From JANYJZ01 sp964523395 (GTDB taxonomy: Bacteria > Bacteroidota > Ignavibacteria > UBA10030 > SZUA-254): a stretch of DNA of 64,000 nt. Below the pieces are notes generated by a model. That model worked only from the letters and a program-made list of their open reading frames with translations, did not search any database and had not been told where the DNA came from. The stretch covers positions 62,001 through 126,000 of the forward strand of contig CAZFXS010000004.1 in assembly GCA_964523395.1 (NCBI GenBank). Direction: 5' to 3'. The position numbers were made by a program, and so were the translations under genes. Shown here in pieces: positions 35,113-43,740 of the stretch (position 1 is the stretch's first letter; each line of letters opens with the position of its first letter).

Positions 35113-37818
35113 ATGATTGGCTCAACAATATCTCATTATAAAATTCTCGAAAAGTTAGGTGAGGGTGGCATGGGAGTGGTGTACAAAGCCCAGGACACTA
35201 AACTCGACCGCACCGTCGCGCTGAAGTTCCTCCCTTCCCACCTTGCTTCGTCTGAACAGGACAAAGCACGGTTTGTGCAGGAAGCAAAAGCGGCATCGGC
35301 ATTGAACCACCCCAACGTTTGTACTATACACGCGATTGAAGAACATGATGGACAGCTCTTCATCGCGATGGAATTTGTCGATGGACAAACGCTGAGAGAG
35401 AAGCGCGGGTCAATCAGTTTCAAACAGGCAATCGACATCGGCATCCAGATTGCCGACGGGCTCGCTGCCGCGCATGAAAGCGGCATCGTTCACCGCGATA
35501 TCAAGCCGGAAAATATCATGGTCCGCAAAGACGGCATCTGCCAGATTATGGATTTTGGCCTCGCCAAACTCCGCAGTGCCTCAAGCAAAATCAACCGGCT
35601 GACAAAAGAAGGCAGCACTGTCGGCACGGCAGGCTATATGTCACCCGAACAGGTACAAGGGCAGGATGTCGATCACCGGTCGGATATTTTTTCATACGGC
35701 GTATTGCTGCACGAACTCCTGACAGGCCAACTTCCATTCAAAGGCGTGCATGAAACGGCAGTTGCGTATGAAATAGTGAACGTTGACGCCCCGCCGATGT
35801 CTTCAATTAAACCTGAAATCGACCCGAGCCTCGACGCGATCGTTCTTGATTGCCTCGAAAAAGATGTTAACGAGCGCTCGCAGTCCATGAAACAAATTTC
35901 CGTTGATCTGAAAAAATACAAACGCGAATCGAGCCGCCAACGGGCAAGCCGTGTAAGTTCCGTTCGCAACCTCTCTTCAGTCGCGGAACGGCAAACCGCC
36001 CAAATTGCCAAAGAGTCGACGCAGACTGCTGAAACACCAAGGCGGCGATCAGGAATACCAACATGGGTTCTTATCGCTCTTCTCGGAATTTCTACGTTCG
36101 CGCTCGCTGTTTTATATATGCGGAAAACAGAATCCCCCTCACCGGTTACAAGAGTTTCGATTCTGCCTGCGCAAAGAACCAGGGTAGTTGAGAATGCCTC
36201 TATGGCGCTTTCTCCCGATGGATCGATGCTGGCGTATGTTGCCGAAGATTCAACCGGCATTCAAAGATTATGGCTTCGCCAGCTCCACTCTTTCACTGCC
36301 ACTCCCCTCAATGGGACAGAAGGGAGTTTTTTTCCATTTTGGTCTCCAGACAATCGTTCGATAGGTTTCTTCGCGGGTGACAAATTGAAAAAAATAGAAG
36401 CTGCCGGCGGTTCACCGTTAACTCTTTGCACCGTTGTCGGCGCAACCGGTGCATCATGGAATAGCGAGGGCGTTATTATTTTTTCGTCGTTTCGGGAACT
36501 TGGCATCAACCGGATCTCCGCAAACGGAGGAACCCCGGTCCTGCTTACGCAGAAAGACACCTCTGCTTCCGCTGCCGACTTGTATTATTATTGCCCCATA
36601 TTTCTGCCGGACGGAAAACACTTTCTCTATTCGACCTATACAAAACCAATGGTTGTCACCTCACGGGCAAACGACAACGGTATCTACATCGGTTCACTTG
36701 ACTCTGATGAACGACAGTTGTTAATGATTGCATCCTCGAACGCAGCGGTCGCAAACAATCATCTTCTCTACATCCGGGACAACACATTGATGACACAATC
36801 GTTCGATACGGATGCTCTCACGCTAACCGGCGATCCCTCCATCATCGCCGAACAAATACAGTATAGCGAACGTTATGGTGCGGGGAGTTTTACAGCCTCT
36901 CACACCGGCATGCTTGCGTATCAGACAAGAGTTGATAATCTCCGGGGCGAACTTGTCGCCCACGACAGATCGGGAAAAATACTCAGAGCATTCGGTCAAC
37001 CTTCGCTGTATGATGACCCGCGTCTTTCCCCCGACGGAAGCCGGCTCGCGTTCACGCTGTACGACGGCAACGGAGGCCGCGGAGATATCTGGATCGAAGA
37101 CATTGTAAGAGGCACCAGGTCAAGGTTTACATTCAGCCCGACCGAAGAAGATGATCCGGTGTGGTCTCCCGACGGCGCTTCGATTGCTTTTTCAGTTGAA
37201 GGAGATATTGCACGCAAAGCATCAAGCGGTATTGGAGACATAGAAATTCTGTACCAGTCCCAGAGCGATAAAGTACCGAATGATTGGTCATCCGATGGCA
37301 AATATCTCGCATACTCAGACTTTGGCGCGAAAACAGGACGCGATCTCTGGGTTCTTCCGCTGAGTGGTGAACGCAAACCGATTCCCATTGCCCAAACAGA
37401 ATTTGCCGAACAGTACGGCCAGTTCTCTCCTGATAACAACTGGATTTCCTACTCATCAAATGAAACCGGCCGCCACGAAATTTATGTGCAGAGTTTTCCC
37501 ACGTTGGGAGGAAAGATGCAGGTTTCAACACAGGGAGGATCGCAGGCACACTGGAGCGCGAATGGCAAGGAACTTTATTATCTCGATCCCAACGGAAAGC
37601 TGATGGTCGTGGATGTTATACGAACGGGAACTTCAATTCAGTTTGGATTGCCAAAACTTCTGTTTCAGACAAGCCTTGAAAGCCTCACCGGGCCCGGACA
37701 CAGGTATGATGTTACCCGCGACGGCCTGCAGTTTGTTGTCAATGACCAAAAGGAAATTGAATTACGCGCCGATCCGGTTAACCTTGTGATCAACTGGACT
37801 TCTGAATTGAAAAAATGA
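35113..37818 (+). CDS. Transmembrane Ser/Thr kinase K8 with beta-propeller sensor
   Basis: 901 residues. Motifs GEGGMGVV, VALKFLP, HRDIKPEN and DFGLAKLRS are intact. The juxtamembrane KRESSRQRASRV is followed by a membrane helix at about 316-334 (WVLIALLGISTFALAVLYM). The propeller region is diverged from K5/K6 (MALSPDGSMLAYVAED, FFPFWSPDNRSIGFF, DPVWSPDGASIAFS) and ends VINWTSELKK. Last kinase of the K5-K8 block. The spacer repeat follows it even though the next gene is not a kinase. Confidence 0.93.
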   Translation: MIGSTISHYKILEKLGEGGMGVVYKAQDTKLDRTVALKFLPSHLASSEQDKARFVQEAKAASALNHPNVCTIHAIEEHDGQLFIAMEFVDGQTLREKRGSISFKQAIDIGIQIADGLAAAHESGIVHRDIKPENIMVRKDGICQIMDFGLAKLRSASSKINRLTKEGSTVGTAGYMSPEQVQGQDVDHRSDIFSYGVLLHELLTGQLPFKGVHETAVAYEIVNVDAPPMSSIKPEIDPSLDAIVLDCLEKDVNERSQSMKQISVDLKKYKRESSRQRASRVSSVRNLSSVAERQTAQIAKESTQTAETPRRRSGIPTWVLIALLGISTFALAVLYMRKTESPSPVTRVSILPAQRTRVVENASMALSPDGSMLAYVAEDSTGIQRLWLRQLHSFTATPLNGTEGSFFPFWSPDNRSIGFFAGDKLKKIEAAGGSPLTLCTVVGATGASWNSEGVIIFSSFRELGINRISANGGTPVLLTQKDTSASAADLYYYCPIFLPDGKHFLYSTYTKPMVVTSRANDNGIYIGSLDSDERQLLMIASSNAAVANNHLLYIRDNTLMTQSFDTDALTLTGDPSIIAEQIQYSERYGAGSFTASHTGMLAYQTRVDNLRGELVAHDRSGKILRAFGQPSLYDDPRLSPDGSRLAFTLYDGNGGRGDIWIEDIVRGTRSRFTFSPTEEDDPVWSPDGASIAFSVEGDIARKASSGIGDIEILYQSQSDKVPNDWSSDGKYLAYSDFGAKTGRDLWVLPLSGERKPIPIAQTEFAEQYGQFSPDNNWISYSSNETGRHEIYVQSFPTLGGKMQVSTQGGSQAHWSANGKELYYLDPNGKLMVVDVIRTGTSIQFGLPKLLFQTSLESLTGPGHRYDVTRDGLQFVVNDQKEIELRADPVNLVINWTSELKK

Positions 37819-37902
37819 GACAGCGGATGAATGGATTGAGTCATTGAATCATCGGTTCATTTTACCATTGATTCAATGAGTTGATGGACAAATGAAAAAA
37901 TG
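37819..37902 (+). repeat. Kinase-array spacer repeat after K8 (no kinase follows)
   Basis: Full-looking spacer copy with GGATTGAGTCATTGAATC, the dyad CATTGATTCAATG, GATGGACAAATG and AAAAAATG words. It leads into a different gene, as if an adjoining kinase was lost or the export operon was inserted here. Confidence 0.7.
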
Positions 37903-37993
37903 CATCTATGTGATTTGCGCCGATTAAAAGTGCGACGAGGGTGGAGACCTAAAATCTACCAAATGACTTTCTTTGATTCTTCTTTGTAATTTA

Positions 37994-38353
37994 ATGAGTT
38001 ACAAGCCAAGCAATATCGTAACCGAATTTTTCGTTGTTATCTTTGTAGCATTAGTTTGTGGTTCTGGGATAGGCTGGCTGCAATGTATGATAGCATTACG
38101 TCTTATGATAGGCGGCTACGGACTTGTATTGGGTGCACTCATTTCTATGATACTAACTCCATTTACCTACTATTTTTTACTGAAGAAGAAAATCAATCTA
38201 AAGGAGTTTATCTCTACCCTTTCTCTCTGTGTCTTTGGGGGTATTATTTCTGCTTTAGTTTTGGGTCCACTTTCATTTATCGTTACCCCAACGATACTTA
38301 TTGTTTGCGGTCTATATCTACATCTATCAAGAACAACCCAGGATCAAAAATAG
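37994..38353 (+). CDS. Small four-helix membrane protein of unknown function
   Basis: Not recognised. The 119-residue product (from ATG 37994; an in-frame TTG at 37973 would add 7 residues) is mostly hydrophobic, with about four membrane segments (VTEFFVVIFVALVCGSGIGW, LMIGGYGLVLGALISMILTP, FGGIISALVLGPLSFIV, TPTILIVCGLYLHL). Glycine-rich helices suggest tight packing. It stands alone between the spacer repeat after K8 and the promoter of the export operon. It seems more AT-rich than its neighbours, which hints at a separate origin. Confidence 0.6.
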   Translation: MSYKPSNIVTEFFVVIFVALVCGSGIGWLQCMIALRLMIGGYGLVLGALISMILTPFTYYFLLKKKINLKEFISTLSLCVFGGIISALVLGPLSFIVTPTILIVCGLYLHLSRTTQDQK

Positions 38354-38374
38354 GTGTAGTCAGGTCTTTACTCT

Positions 38375-38405
38375 TTGACATTCACCTCCCTTCTCCGTAC
38401 TTTAC
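38375..38405 (+). promoter_or_regulatory. Predicted promoter of the adaptor/permease/TolC operon
   Basis: TTG (38375-38377), a 20-nt gap and TACTTTAC (38398-38405). It lies just after the small membrane protein gene and leaves a leader of about 180 nt before the adaptor gene. A small CACTGAAAGTG dyad lies near that start. Confidence 0.5.
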
Positions 38406-38590
38406 ACCCGTCGGCTGTGTGATTCCCGCTTAATTTTCAGCTTTTCAGATAAAAATATCAGCATTGGCGGCGAATCAATTCCCCCGTACCTGCGTATCTC
38501 TGTATGTCAACCTTTTACAGGGAGATGGAGTCTAATGGTAACAGCAGCCGAAGGCGTTGGAGCATTCACCCCCACTGAAAGTGAGCAGTT

Positions 38591-39853
38591 ATGAAACTCT
38601 TAAATCTTTTCCGCGAGAAACTTAAAAACAAAAAATTGGCGTACCCCCTTGCCGGGCTTACGATCCTGATTATTCTCTTCATCGTGCTGTCGGCTTCGAA
38701 GAAAGAATCGATCGCGTCCATCGATGTGAAACGCGGTGAGTTTCTCATCAGCATCAAGAGCTCCGGTGAAATCCGCGCAGCAAATTCACTTACACTTACC
38801 ACCCCCCGCCTCCGGTACGGGCAGATGCAGATTATCTACATTATCCCGGAAGGAACCACAGTGAAAGCGGGTGACGTCGTTGTCCGGTTCGGCACAACCG
38901 ACGTCGACAAAACTATCTCCGATAAAGAATCGGAATTGAGCATCAATAAATCGGAGCTGGACAAATTTATGGCGGACAAGGCGCTGAGACTTTCTGAGCT
39001 CGAAGGAAATCTTCGCAACGCGGAACTCTCCTACGACCAGGCCAAACTGCAGGTCGAAAAAATGAAGTTCGAAGCCGACGTCCAGCGCAAGGAATCCGAA
39101 ATTAATCTCGAACGCAACCGCATTGCCTTCGAACAGGCGAAACGTAAACTCGATTCACAGGGCGTTGTGGATAAATCCGAAGAACGGAAATTGTCCCTCA
39201 AAGTTCAGCAAATCCAAAACGACCTGAACCGCGCGAAACAGGATAAAGACCAGTACACGCTCAAAGCAACACTCGGCGGACTCGCCGTTCTTGAAACCAA
39301 CTGGAACACGGGACGCAAAGTCGCGGTCGGCGATTCTCCCTGGGGCGGTATGTCGTTGGTCAGTCTGCCTGATTTATCAAAAATGCAGTCGGTCACCAAC
39401 GTGAACGAAGTGGATGTCAGCAAGGTGAAGAAAGGGCAGAAAGTAAAAATAAAACTCGATGCCTTCCCGGAAAAAACATTTGATGGAACGGTGCAATCCG
39501 TCGGCACCATCGGACAGCAAAAAGACCAGAACTCATCCACCAAAACATTTGAAATCGTCGTCGATATCGACGGCACTGACCCGGTCCTCAAACCGGGCAT
39601 GACCACCAGCAATGAAATCGTGATGTCTTCCATCGCCGACACGTTATTCATTCCCATCGAAGCAGTCTTTGAAAAAGACGGTAAGACCATTGTCTATAAA
39701 GACTCGCACGCGCATGAAGTAACGCTCGGCGCGAAGAACAGTAATTTCGTTGTCATCTCTTCGGGACTGCAAAGCGGCGATAAAGTTTCCCTCCGCGATC
39801 CCGAAGCTCCGGCCACAGCATCAACCGCCTCTGCCTCCGAGAAAAAGCAGTGA
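38591..39853 (+). CDS. Periplasmic adaptor (HlyD/membrane fusion protein family)
   Basis: 420 residues with one N-terminal membrane helix at about 16-34 (LAYPLAGLTILIILFIVLSA). The barrel/lipoyl-like half-motif IPEGTTVKAGDVVVRF is followed by a long alpha-helical hairpin (about 105-225, rich in E, K and Q), then beta-rich domains (VNEVDVSKVKKGQKVKIKLDAFPEKTFDGTV) typical of the adaptor family. It bridges an inner-membrane transporter and a TolC-type outer-membrane channel. Its TGA overlaps the GTG start of the permease gene (GTGA, 39850-39853), so the two are translationally coupled. Confidence 0.92.
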   Translation: MKLLNLFREKLKNKKLAYPLAGLTILIILFIVLSASKKESIASIDVKRGEFLISIKSSGEIRAANSLTLTTPRLRYGQMQIIYIIPEGTTVKAGDVVVRFGTTDVDKTISDKESELSINKSELDKFMADKALRLSELEGNLRNAELSYDQAKLQVEKMKFEADVQRKESEINLERNRIAFEQAKRKLDSQGVVDKSEERKLSLKVQQIQNDLNRAKQDKDQYTLKATLGGLAVLETNWNTGRKVAVGDSPWGGMSLVSLPDLSKMQSVTNVNEVDVSKVKKGQKVKIKLDAFPEKTFDGTVQSVGTIGQQKDQNSSTKTFEIVVDIDGTDPVLKPGMTTSNEIVMSSIADTLFIPIEAVFEKDGKTIVYKDSHAHEVTLGAKNSNFVVISSGLQSGDKVSLRDPEAPATASTASASEKKQ

Positions 39854-41157
39854 ACTTTGAAGAAAGCGTCCGCATCGGTATGGCGGGTCTTCTTGCCCAC
39901 CGTATCCGTTCGGTACTGACAGCTCTCGGCATTATCTTTGGCGTTGCCGCCGTCATCGCGATGCTCTCCATCGGCGAAGGCGCGCGCCTTGAAGCACTCG
40001 AACAAATCCGTCTGATGGGCATTAACAATATTATTATCCGCACGAAAGAACTCAGCCCCGAATCGTTTGACAAATCAAAAGCGAATTTTTCCCCCGGGCT
40101 TCTCGCCATGGACGGCGAAGCCGTAAAAGAAGTCTGTCCGGATATCGAAGCAATTGTCCCGCACTGGGAGAAAGGCACGCAGGCGCATTACAACGCCGAG
40201 CATACGGAGGTAAAGCTCATCGGCACAACGCCGGAATTTCTTGAGTGTTATGGTTACAATATGTCGTCGGGGAGATTTTTCGACGCGGCGCACATGGAAG
40301 GCCAGGCAAACGTCTGCATCCTCGGCAGCGATGTCAAAGATAAACTGTTTCATTTCGAACAGCCGATCGGTCAATCAATTAAAATCGACGACCAATGGTT
40401 TGCTGTTATCGGCGTGATGACCCGCCAGCTGAACCCCGCAAAAAAATTAGAGAATCTGGAAACCCGCAACCTGAATGTCGATGTATATATTCCGCTGACC
40501 ACAGCTCAATATAAATTGGAGCGTTTTAAAGGTCCAAGCGGTTCCAACGTAAGATTTTTCGGTGGAGGTGTCAGTGTTTCGAGCGGAGGAAAAACGCCGC
40601 GCCCGAAAATGGAACTCGACCAGATCACCATCAAACTCGCTTCCGAAAACCGCATCAATGAACTTACCGATATCATCCGCCGCGTGATGGCACGACGGCA
40701 TTACGGCGTGAATGATTACGAGATCATCGTCCCCGAAGCTCTTGTACAGCAAAGCCAGAAGACACAACAGGTTTTTAACGTTGTCATGGGAGCGATCGCA
40801 AGCATCTCGCTTCTCGTCGGCGGCATCGGTATCATGAACATCATGCTCGCTTCCGTATTGGAGCGGACAAAAGAAATCGGCATACGCCGCGCAATGGGCG
40901 CGACACGCTCCGACGTGCTCACACAATTTTTATTTGAAGCCCTGTTTCTCAGCGTTGTCGGTGGTCTTATCGGCATCATTCTCGGCTGGTTGTTGACAAG
41001 CGCGATCACGTTTTACGCGGAATGGAGAACCGTGGTCTCTATTCCGGCTGTTCTTCTTGCGTTCACCGTATCCGCTGCGGTCGGTGTCGCGTTCGGATAT
41101 TATCCCGCGAAAAAAGCGGCTTCCCAAAATCCCATCGAATCACTTCGTTACGAATAA
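39850..41157 (+). CDS. MacB/FtsX-type ABC transporter permease (no ATPase domain)
   Basis: 435 residues starting at GTG. A first membrane helix (HRIRSVLTALGIIFGVAAVIAML) is followed by a periplasmic MacB-like domain (about 45-290), then three C-terminal helices with the FtsX signature (GGIGIMNIMLASVLERTKEIGIRRAMGATRSDVL). It ends ASQNPIESLRYE, typical of the family. MacB itself carries an N-terminal ATPase that is absent here, and no ATP-binding subunit gene is present in the window. It lies between the adaptor and the TolC-like gene. Confidence 0.92.
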   Translation: MNFEESVRIGMAGLLAHRIRSVLTALGIIFGVAAVIAMLSIGEGARLEALEQIRLMGINNIIIRTKELSPESFDKSKANFSPGLLAMDGEAVKEVCPDIEAIVPHWEKGTQAHYNAEHTEVKLIGTTPEFLECYGYNMSSGRFFDAAHMEGQANVCILGSDVKDKLFHFEQPIGQSIKIDDQWFAVIGVMTRQLNPAKKLENLETRNLNVDVYIPLTTAQYKLERFKGPSGSNVRFFGGGVSVSSGGKTPRPKMELDQITIKLASENRINELTDIIRRVMARRHYGVNDYEIIVPEALVQQSQKTQQVFNVVMGAIASISLLVGGIGIMNIMLASVLERTKEIGIRRAMGATRSDVLTQFLFEALFLSVVGGLIGIILGWLLTSAITFYAEWRTVVSIPAVLLAFTVSAAVGVAFGYYPAKKAASQNPIESLRYE

Positions 41158-41161
41158 ACGG

Positions 41162-42649
41162 ATGAAATATTTTTTAACAGTTCTCTCGTTCAGTATTGTT
41201 ATCGGCAATTTTTCGAATGCACAGGTCATACACCGCCTTACGCTTCCGCAAAGCATCGAGATGGCTGTACAAAAGGGGTTAGTCGCAAGCGATGTTACCG
41301 CGCAGTACTGGGCTTCCAGGAACAGAGCAGAATCCGCGCGCAGGTCGCAATGGACTTCGTTGTCGCTCTCTGTTGCCGCGCCTGATTATTCCGAATCACT
41401 GTCACAGCAATTCAATCCCCTCACCGGTAACTACGAATACTATCAACTGCAATCGACAAACTATCAGAGCTCTCTCGTTCTGAATCAGCCGCTGACATTT
41501 ACCGGCGGGACACTTCGGCTCCGTCAGTCGTTGCTCGGCAGGGAACAGATTTCCGGGCTGTCGGGAACCAACAATACCATCAAAAATTATTTCGGCGACT
41601 TCTCTATCGAACTGCAGCAGCCGATTCTCACCAGCAATCAGCACCGTATCAACGCCGAGCGCGCGGATATCGGACTCGAACAGGCTGAATCGGATTTCCT
41701 TAACGCACAGCTTGATTTGGTGTATCGCGTAACGGAAAGTTTTTACACGCTCTTCCAACAGGTCCAGCGGCTTGCAATAACCAAAGAGCAGGTAAAGCAA
41801 AATGAAGAATCGTATCGGACTGCGCAATCGAAATTTACCGGCGGACTTATCCCCGAAGTCGATGTTCTTCAATCCGATGTCGATCTCGCTTCCAGCCGCA
41901 ATGATTCTTTAACTGGTGAACGCGAACTGGCTAGAGCGAAAAATGATTTCCGCCTTTTGCTTGGTATTCCTTCCGAAGAGGATGTCGAGGTTATCGCTGA
42001 ATTATCCTACACTCCCGTCATCATAGACAACCAAAAGGCCATCGCCTCTGCGCTTGAAAACCGTTCCGATGCCGTGAATGCCGAGCGCGATATCCATCTT
42101 AAAGAGCTTAGCGTCTCTTCGGCGAAAGCGCAGAATAATTTCCGGTTCGATATCAGCGCGAGATACGGCGTCAACAAAACGGACACACTGTTTAAAAATA
42201 TTTTTCAGGATTTCAACCGTTCGCGCAGCGCTTCGCTGACGTTTTCCATTCCCATCTTCGACTGGGGCAGCAGAGGAATGAACGTCGAAGCCGCCGAAAT
42301 CGAATACCATAATGCAACGACACAACGTGATTACATCCGCCAGCAGGTCCGGCAGGAAACATCAGATTTGCTGAATCGAATTGCCGTCGCGCAATCAAGG
42401 ATTGACGTGTTACAGAAATCAGTTACCGTCGCGCAACAAAGTTATGATATTTCATTACAACGATTCCGCAACGGGACCATCAATCGCAACGATCTTGCCC
42501 AGGCGCAGCAACGACTGACCGCCGCAAAAATAAACTCCCTCAATGCTCTCATCGATTACCAGCTCGGTATCGCCGACCTCAAGCGAAAAACCCATTGGGA
42601 TTTTGAGCGAAACTCGCCTGTAGAACCAATCTTCCGGAGTGAGCAATAA
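41162..42649 (+). CDS. TolC-like outer membrane efflux protein
   Basis: 495 residues from ATG 41162, 4 nt after the permease stop; the frame is open further upstream but overlaps that gene. A signal peptide (MKYFLTVLSFSIVIGNFSNAQ) leads into two OEP repeats: LPQSIEMAVQKGL ... FYTLFQQVQRLAITKEQVKQ and AIASALENRSDAVNAERDI ... SQRFRNGTINRNDLAQAQQRL-type helices. It completes a three-part export system with the adaptor and permease. The cargo cannot be told from the sequence. Confidence 0.92.
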   Translation: MKYFLTVLSFSIVIGNFSNAQVIHRLTLPQSIEMAVQKGLVASDVTAQYWASRNRAESARRSQWTSLSLSVAAPDYSESLSQQFNPLTGNYEYYQLQSTNYQSSLVLNQPLTFTGGTLRLRQSLLGREQISGLSGTNNTIKNYFGDFSIELQQPILTSNQHRINAERADIGLEQAESDFLNAQLDLVYRVTESFYTLFQQVQRLAITKEQVKQNEESYRTAQSKFTGGLIPEVDVLQSDVDLASSRNDSLTGERELARAKNDFRLLLGIPSEEDVEVIAELSYTPVIIDNQKAIASALENRSDAVNAERDIHLKELSVSSAKAQNNFRFDISARYGVNKTDTLFKNIFQDFNRSRSASLTFSIPIFDWGSRGMNVEAAEIEYHNATTQRDYIRQQVRQETSDLLNRIAVAQSRIDVLQKSVTVAQQSYDISLQRFRNGTINRNDLAQAQQRLTAAKINSLNALIDYQLGIADLKRKTHWDFERNSPVEPIFRSEQ

Positions 42650-42813
42650 ATTGATTCATTGAATCATTGGTTCATTTTTTAATGATTCAATGGTTAAATG
42701 ATAAAATGTAAAAATCGCCCCATTGAGATTGTCCTAAATTATTGGTAGTTTGAATGCCTCATAGGCATTGATTCATTGAATCGATGGATAAATGATTAAA
42801 TGAAAAAATTTCA
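42650..42813 (+). repeat. Double kinase-array spacer with embedded promoter element, before K9
   Basis: Two spacer copies (42650-42711 with TTGATTCATTGAATCATTGG; 42768-42813 with ATTGATTCATTGAATCG) flank the promoter-like repeat. A small ATGCCT-CAT-AGGCAT hairpin (42753-42767) joins the promoter element to the second copy. Confidence 0.7.
42723..42753 (+). promoter_or_regulatory. Array promoter repeat, copy 1 (before K9)
   Basis: TTG (42723-42725), a 20-nt gap and TAGTTTGA (42746-42753). The whole stretch, starting at CCATTGAGATT and including TTATTGG, is shared with three other copies, before K13, the K14 stub and K15. Confidence 0.55.
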
Positions 42814-43632
42814 ATGATTGGTTCCACCATATCTCACTATAAAATCCTCGAAAAGCTCGGTGAAGGCGGGATGGGAATCGTTTATAAAGCCGAAGACCTT
42901 GTTCTCCACCGCCATGTCGCCCTGAAAGTTCCGTCCGAGCAATTGTTCCGTGACAATGATGTGCGTGAACGTTTTCTCAATGAAGCACGCATGGCCGCAA
43001 CCCTGCTTCATCAGAACGTCACTGTCGTATATGGGATTGGTGAACACAACGGAACGCCATTTATCGTTATGGAATATGTTGACGGATTTACACTCCGTCA
43101 TGCAATCCGTACCCGCGGGCCGCTTCCCCTCAATGAGTTCATCAACATCGCGATTCAATTATGCGAAGGGCTCAAGGCAGTTCATGATAAAGAAGTACTG
43201 CACCGCGATATTAAAACGGAGAACGTTCTTCTGACCGAAAAAAATTCCGTAAAAATTGCAGACTGCGGGCTGGCAGCGAGATTTATTCACCAGGAAGGCC
43301 TGGAAAACACATTAGGTATTGCCGGGACTACCGCATATATGTCGCCCGAACAAATCCGGGGCGCCGCGCTTGACCAGCGAAGCGATTTGTTTTCAGCAGG
43401 CGTTGTCCTCTATGAAATGTTAACCGGACATCTGCCTTTTGAAGCGGATCATCCGACAGCGCTTAAGTACCTGATTACCAACAGCGAGCCGAAACCTATT
43501 GAGGAATACAGAAAAGATATATCGGAGAGAGTTTTACACATAGTCTACCGGTCATTAAAAAAGAATCCCGCCGACCGTTATCAGAATGTTGATCAAATAA
43601 TTCACGATCTCCGTATCAATAACCTCTACTGA
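42814..43632 (+). CDS. Stand-alone Ser/Thr kinase domain K9 with DCG in place of DFG
   Basis: 272 residues: a complete kinase fold with nothing after it. GEGGMGIV, VALKVP (ATP lysine) and HRDIKTEN are present, but the metal-binding DFG is DCG (KIADCGLAAR), and the activation loop (FIHQEGLENTLGIAGTTAYMSPEQ) differs from its neighbours. It stops right after the last kinase helix (HDLRINNLY), without membrane helix or sensor. The domain is more diverged than the other kinases. It may act as a soluble partner or modulator of the membrane kinases; that is inference. The stub at 43639 follows after 6 nt. Confidence 0.9.
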   Translation: MIGSTISHYKILEKLGEGGMGIVYKAEDLVLHRHVALKVPSEQLFRDNDVRERFLNEARMAATLLHQNVTVVYGIGEHNGTPFIVMEYVDGFTLRHAIRTRGPLPLNEFINIAIQLCEGLKAVHDKEVLHRDIKTENVLLTEKNSVKIADCGLAARFIHQEGLENTLGIAGTTAYMSPEQIRGAALDQRSDLFSAGVVLYEMLTGHLPFEADHPTALKYLITNSEPKPIEEYRKDISERVLHIVYRSLKKNPADRYQNVDQIIHDLRINNLY

Positions 43633-43638
43633 GCCAGT

Positions 43639-43740
43639 ATGAAAGAACAAACTATTTCCCGCTATATAATTATTGAAAAACTCGGTGAGGGAGGAACTGC
43701 CCGCCGTAGCTTCCATTTATTTTTTAAGGTGCTCTCATGA
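43639..43740 (+). pseudogene. Kinase 5'-end stub 1, overlapping the K10 start
   Basis: 33-codon open frame. MKEQTISRYIIIEKLGEGG reproduces a kinase N-terminus to the glycine loop, then changes abruptly into a CTGCCCGCCGTAGCTT repeat word (from about 43696) and TARRSFHLFFKVLS. Its TGA overlaps the K10 ATG (ATGA, 43737-43740), and AAGGTG 5 nt before that ATG is a fair ribosome site. It is either the remnant of a deleted kinase or a short coupled upstream frame. Confidence 0.7.

Noticed and set aside
42650..42813. Spacer repeats as a CRISPR array
   Set aside because: Units are degenerate, without constant repeat length or unique spacers, and no cas gene is present.
42811..43158. Recurring minus-strand open frames opposite kinase N-termini, all with similar sequence
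   Set aside because: Their similarity follows from the similarity of the kinase genes on the other strand. They have no own start signals.
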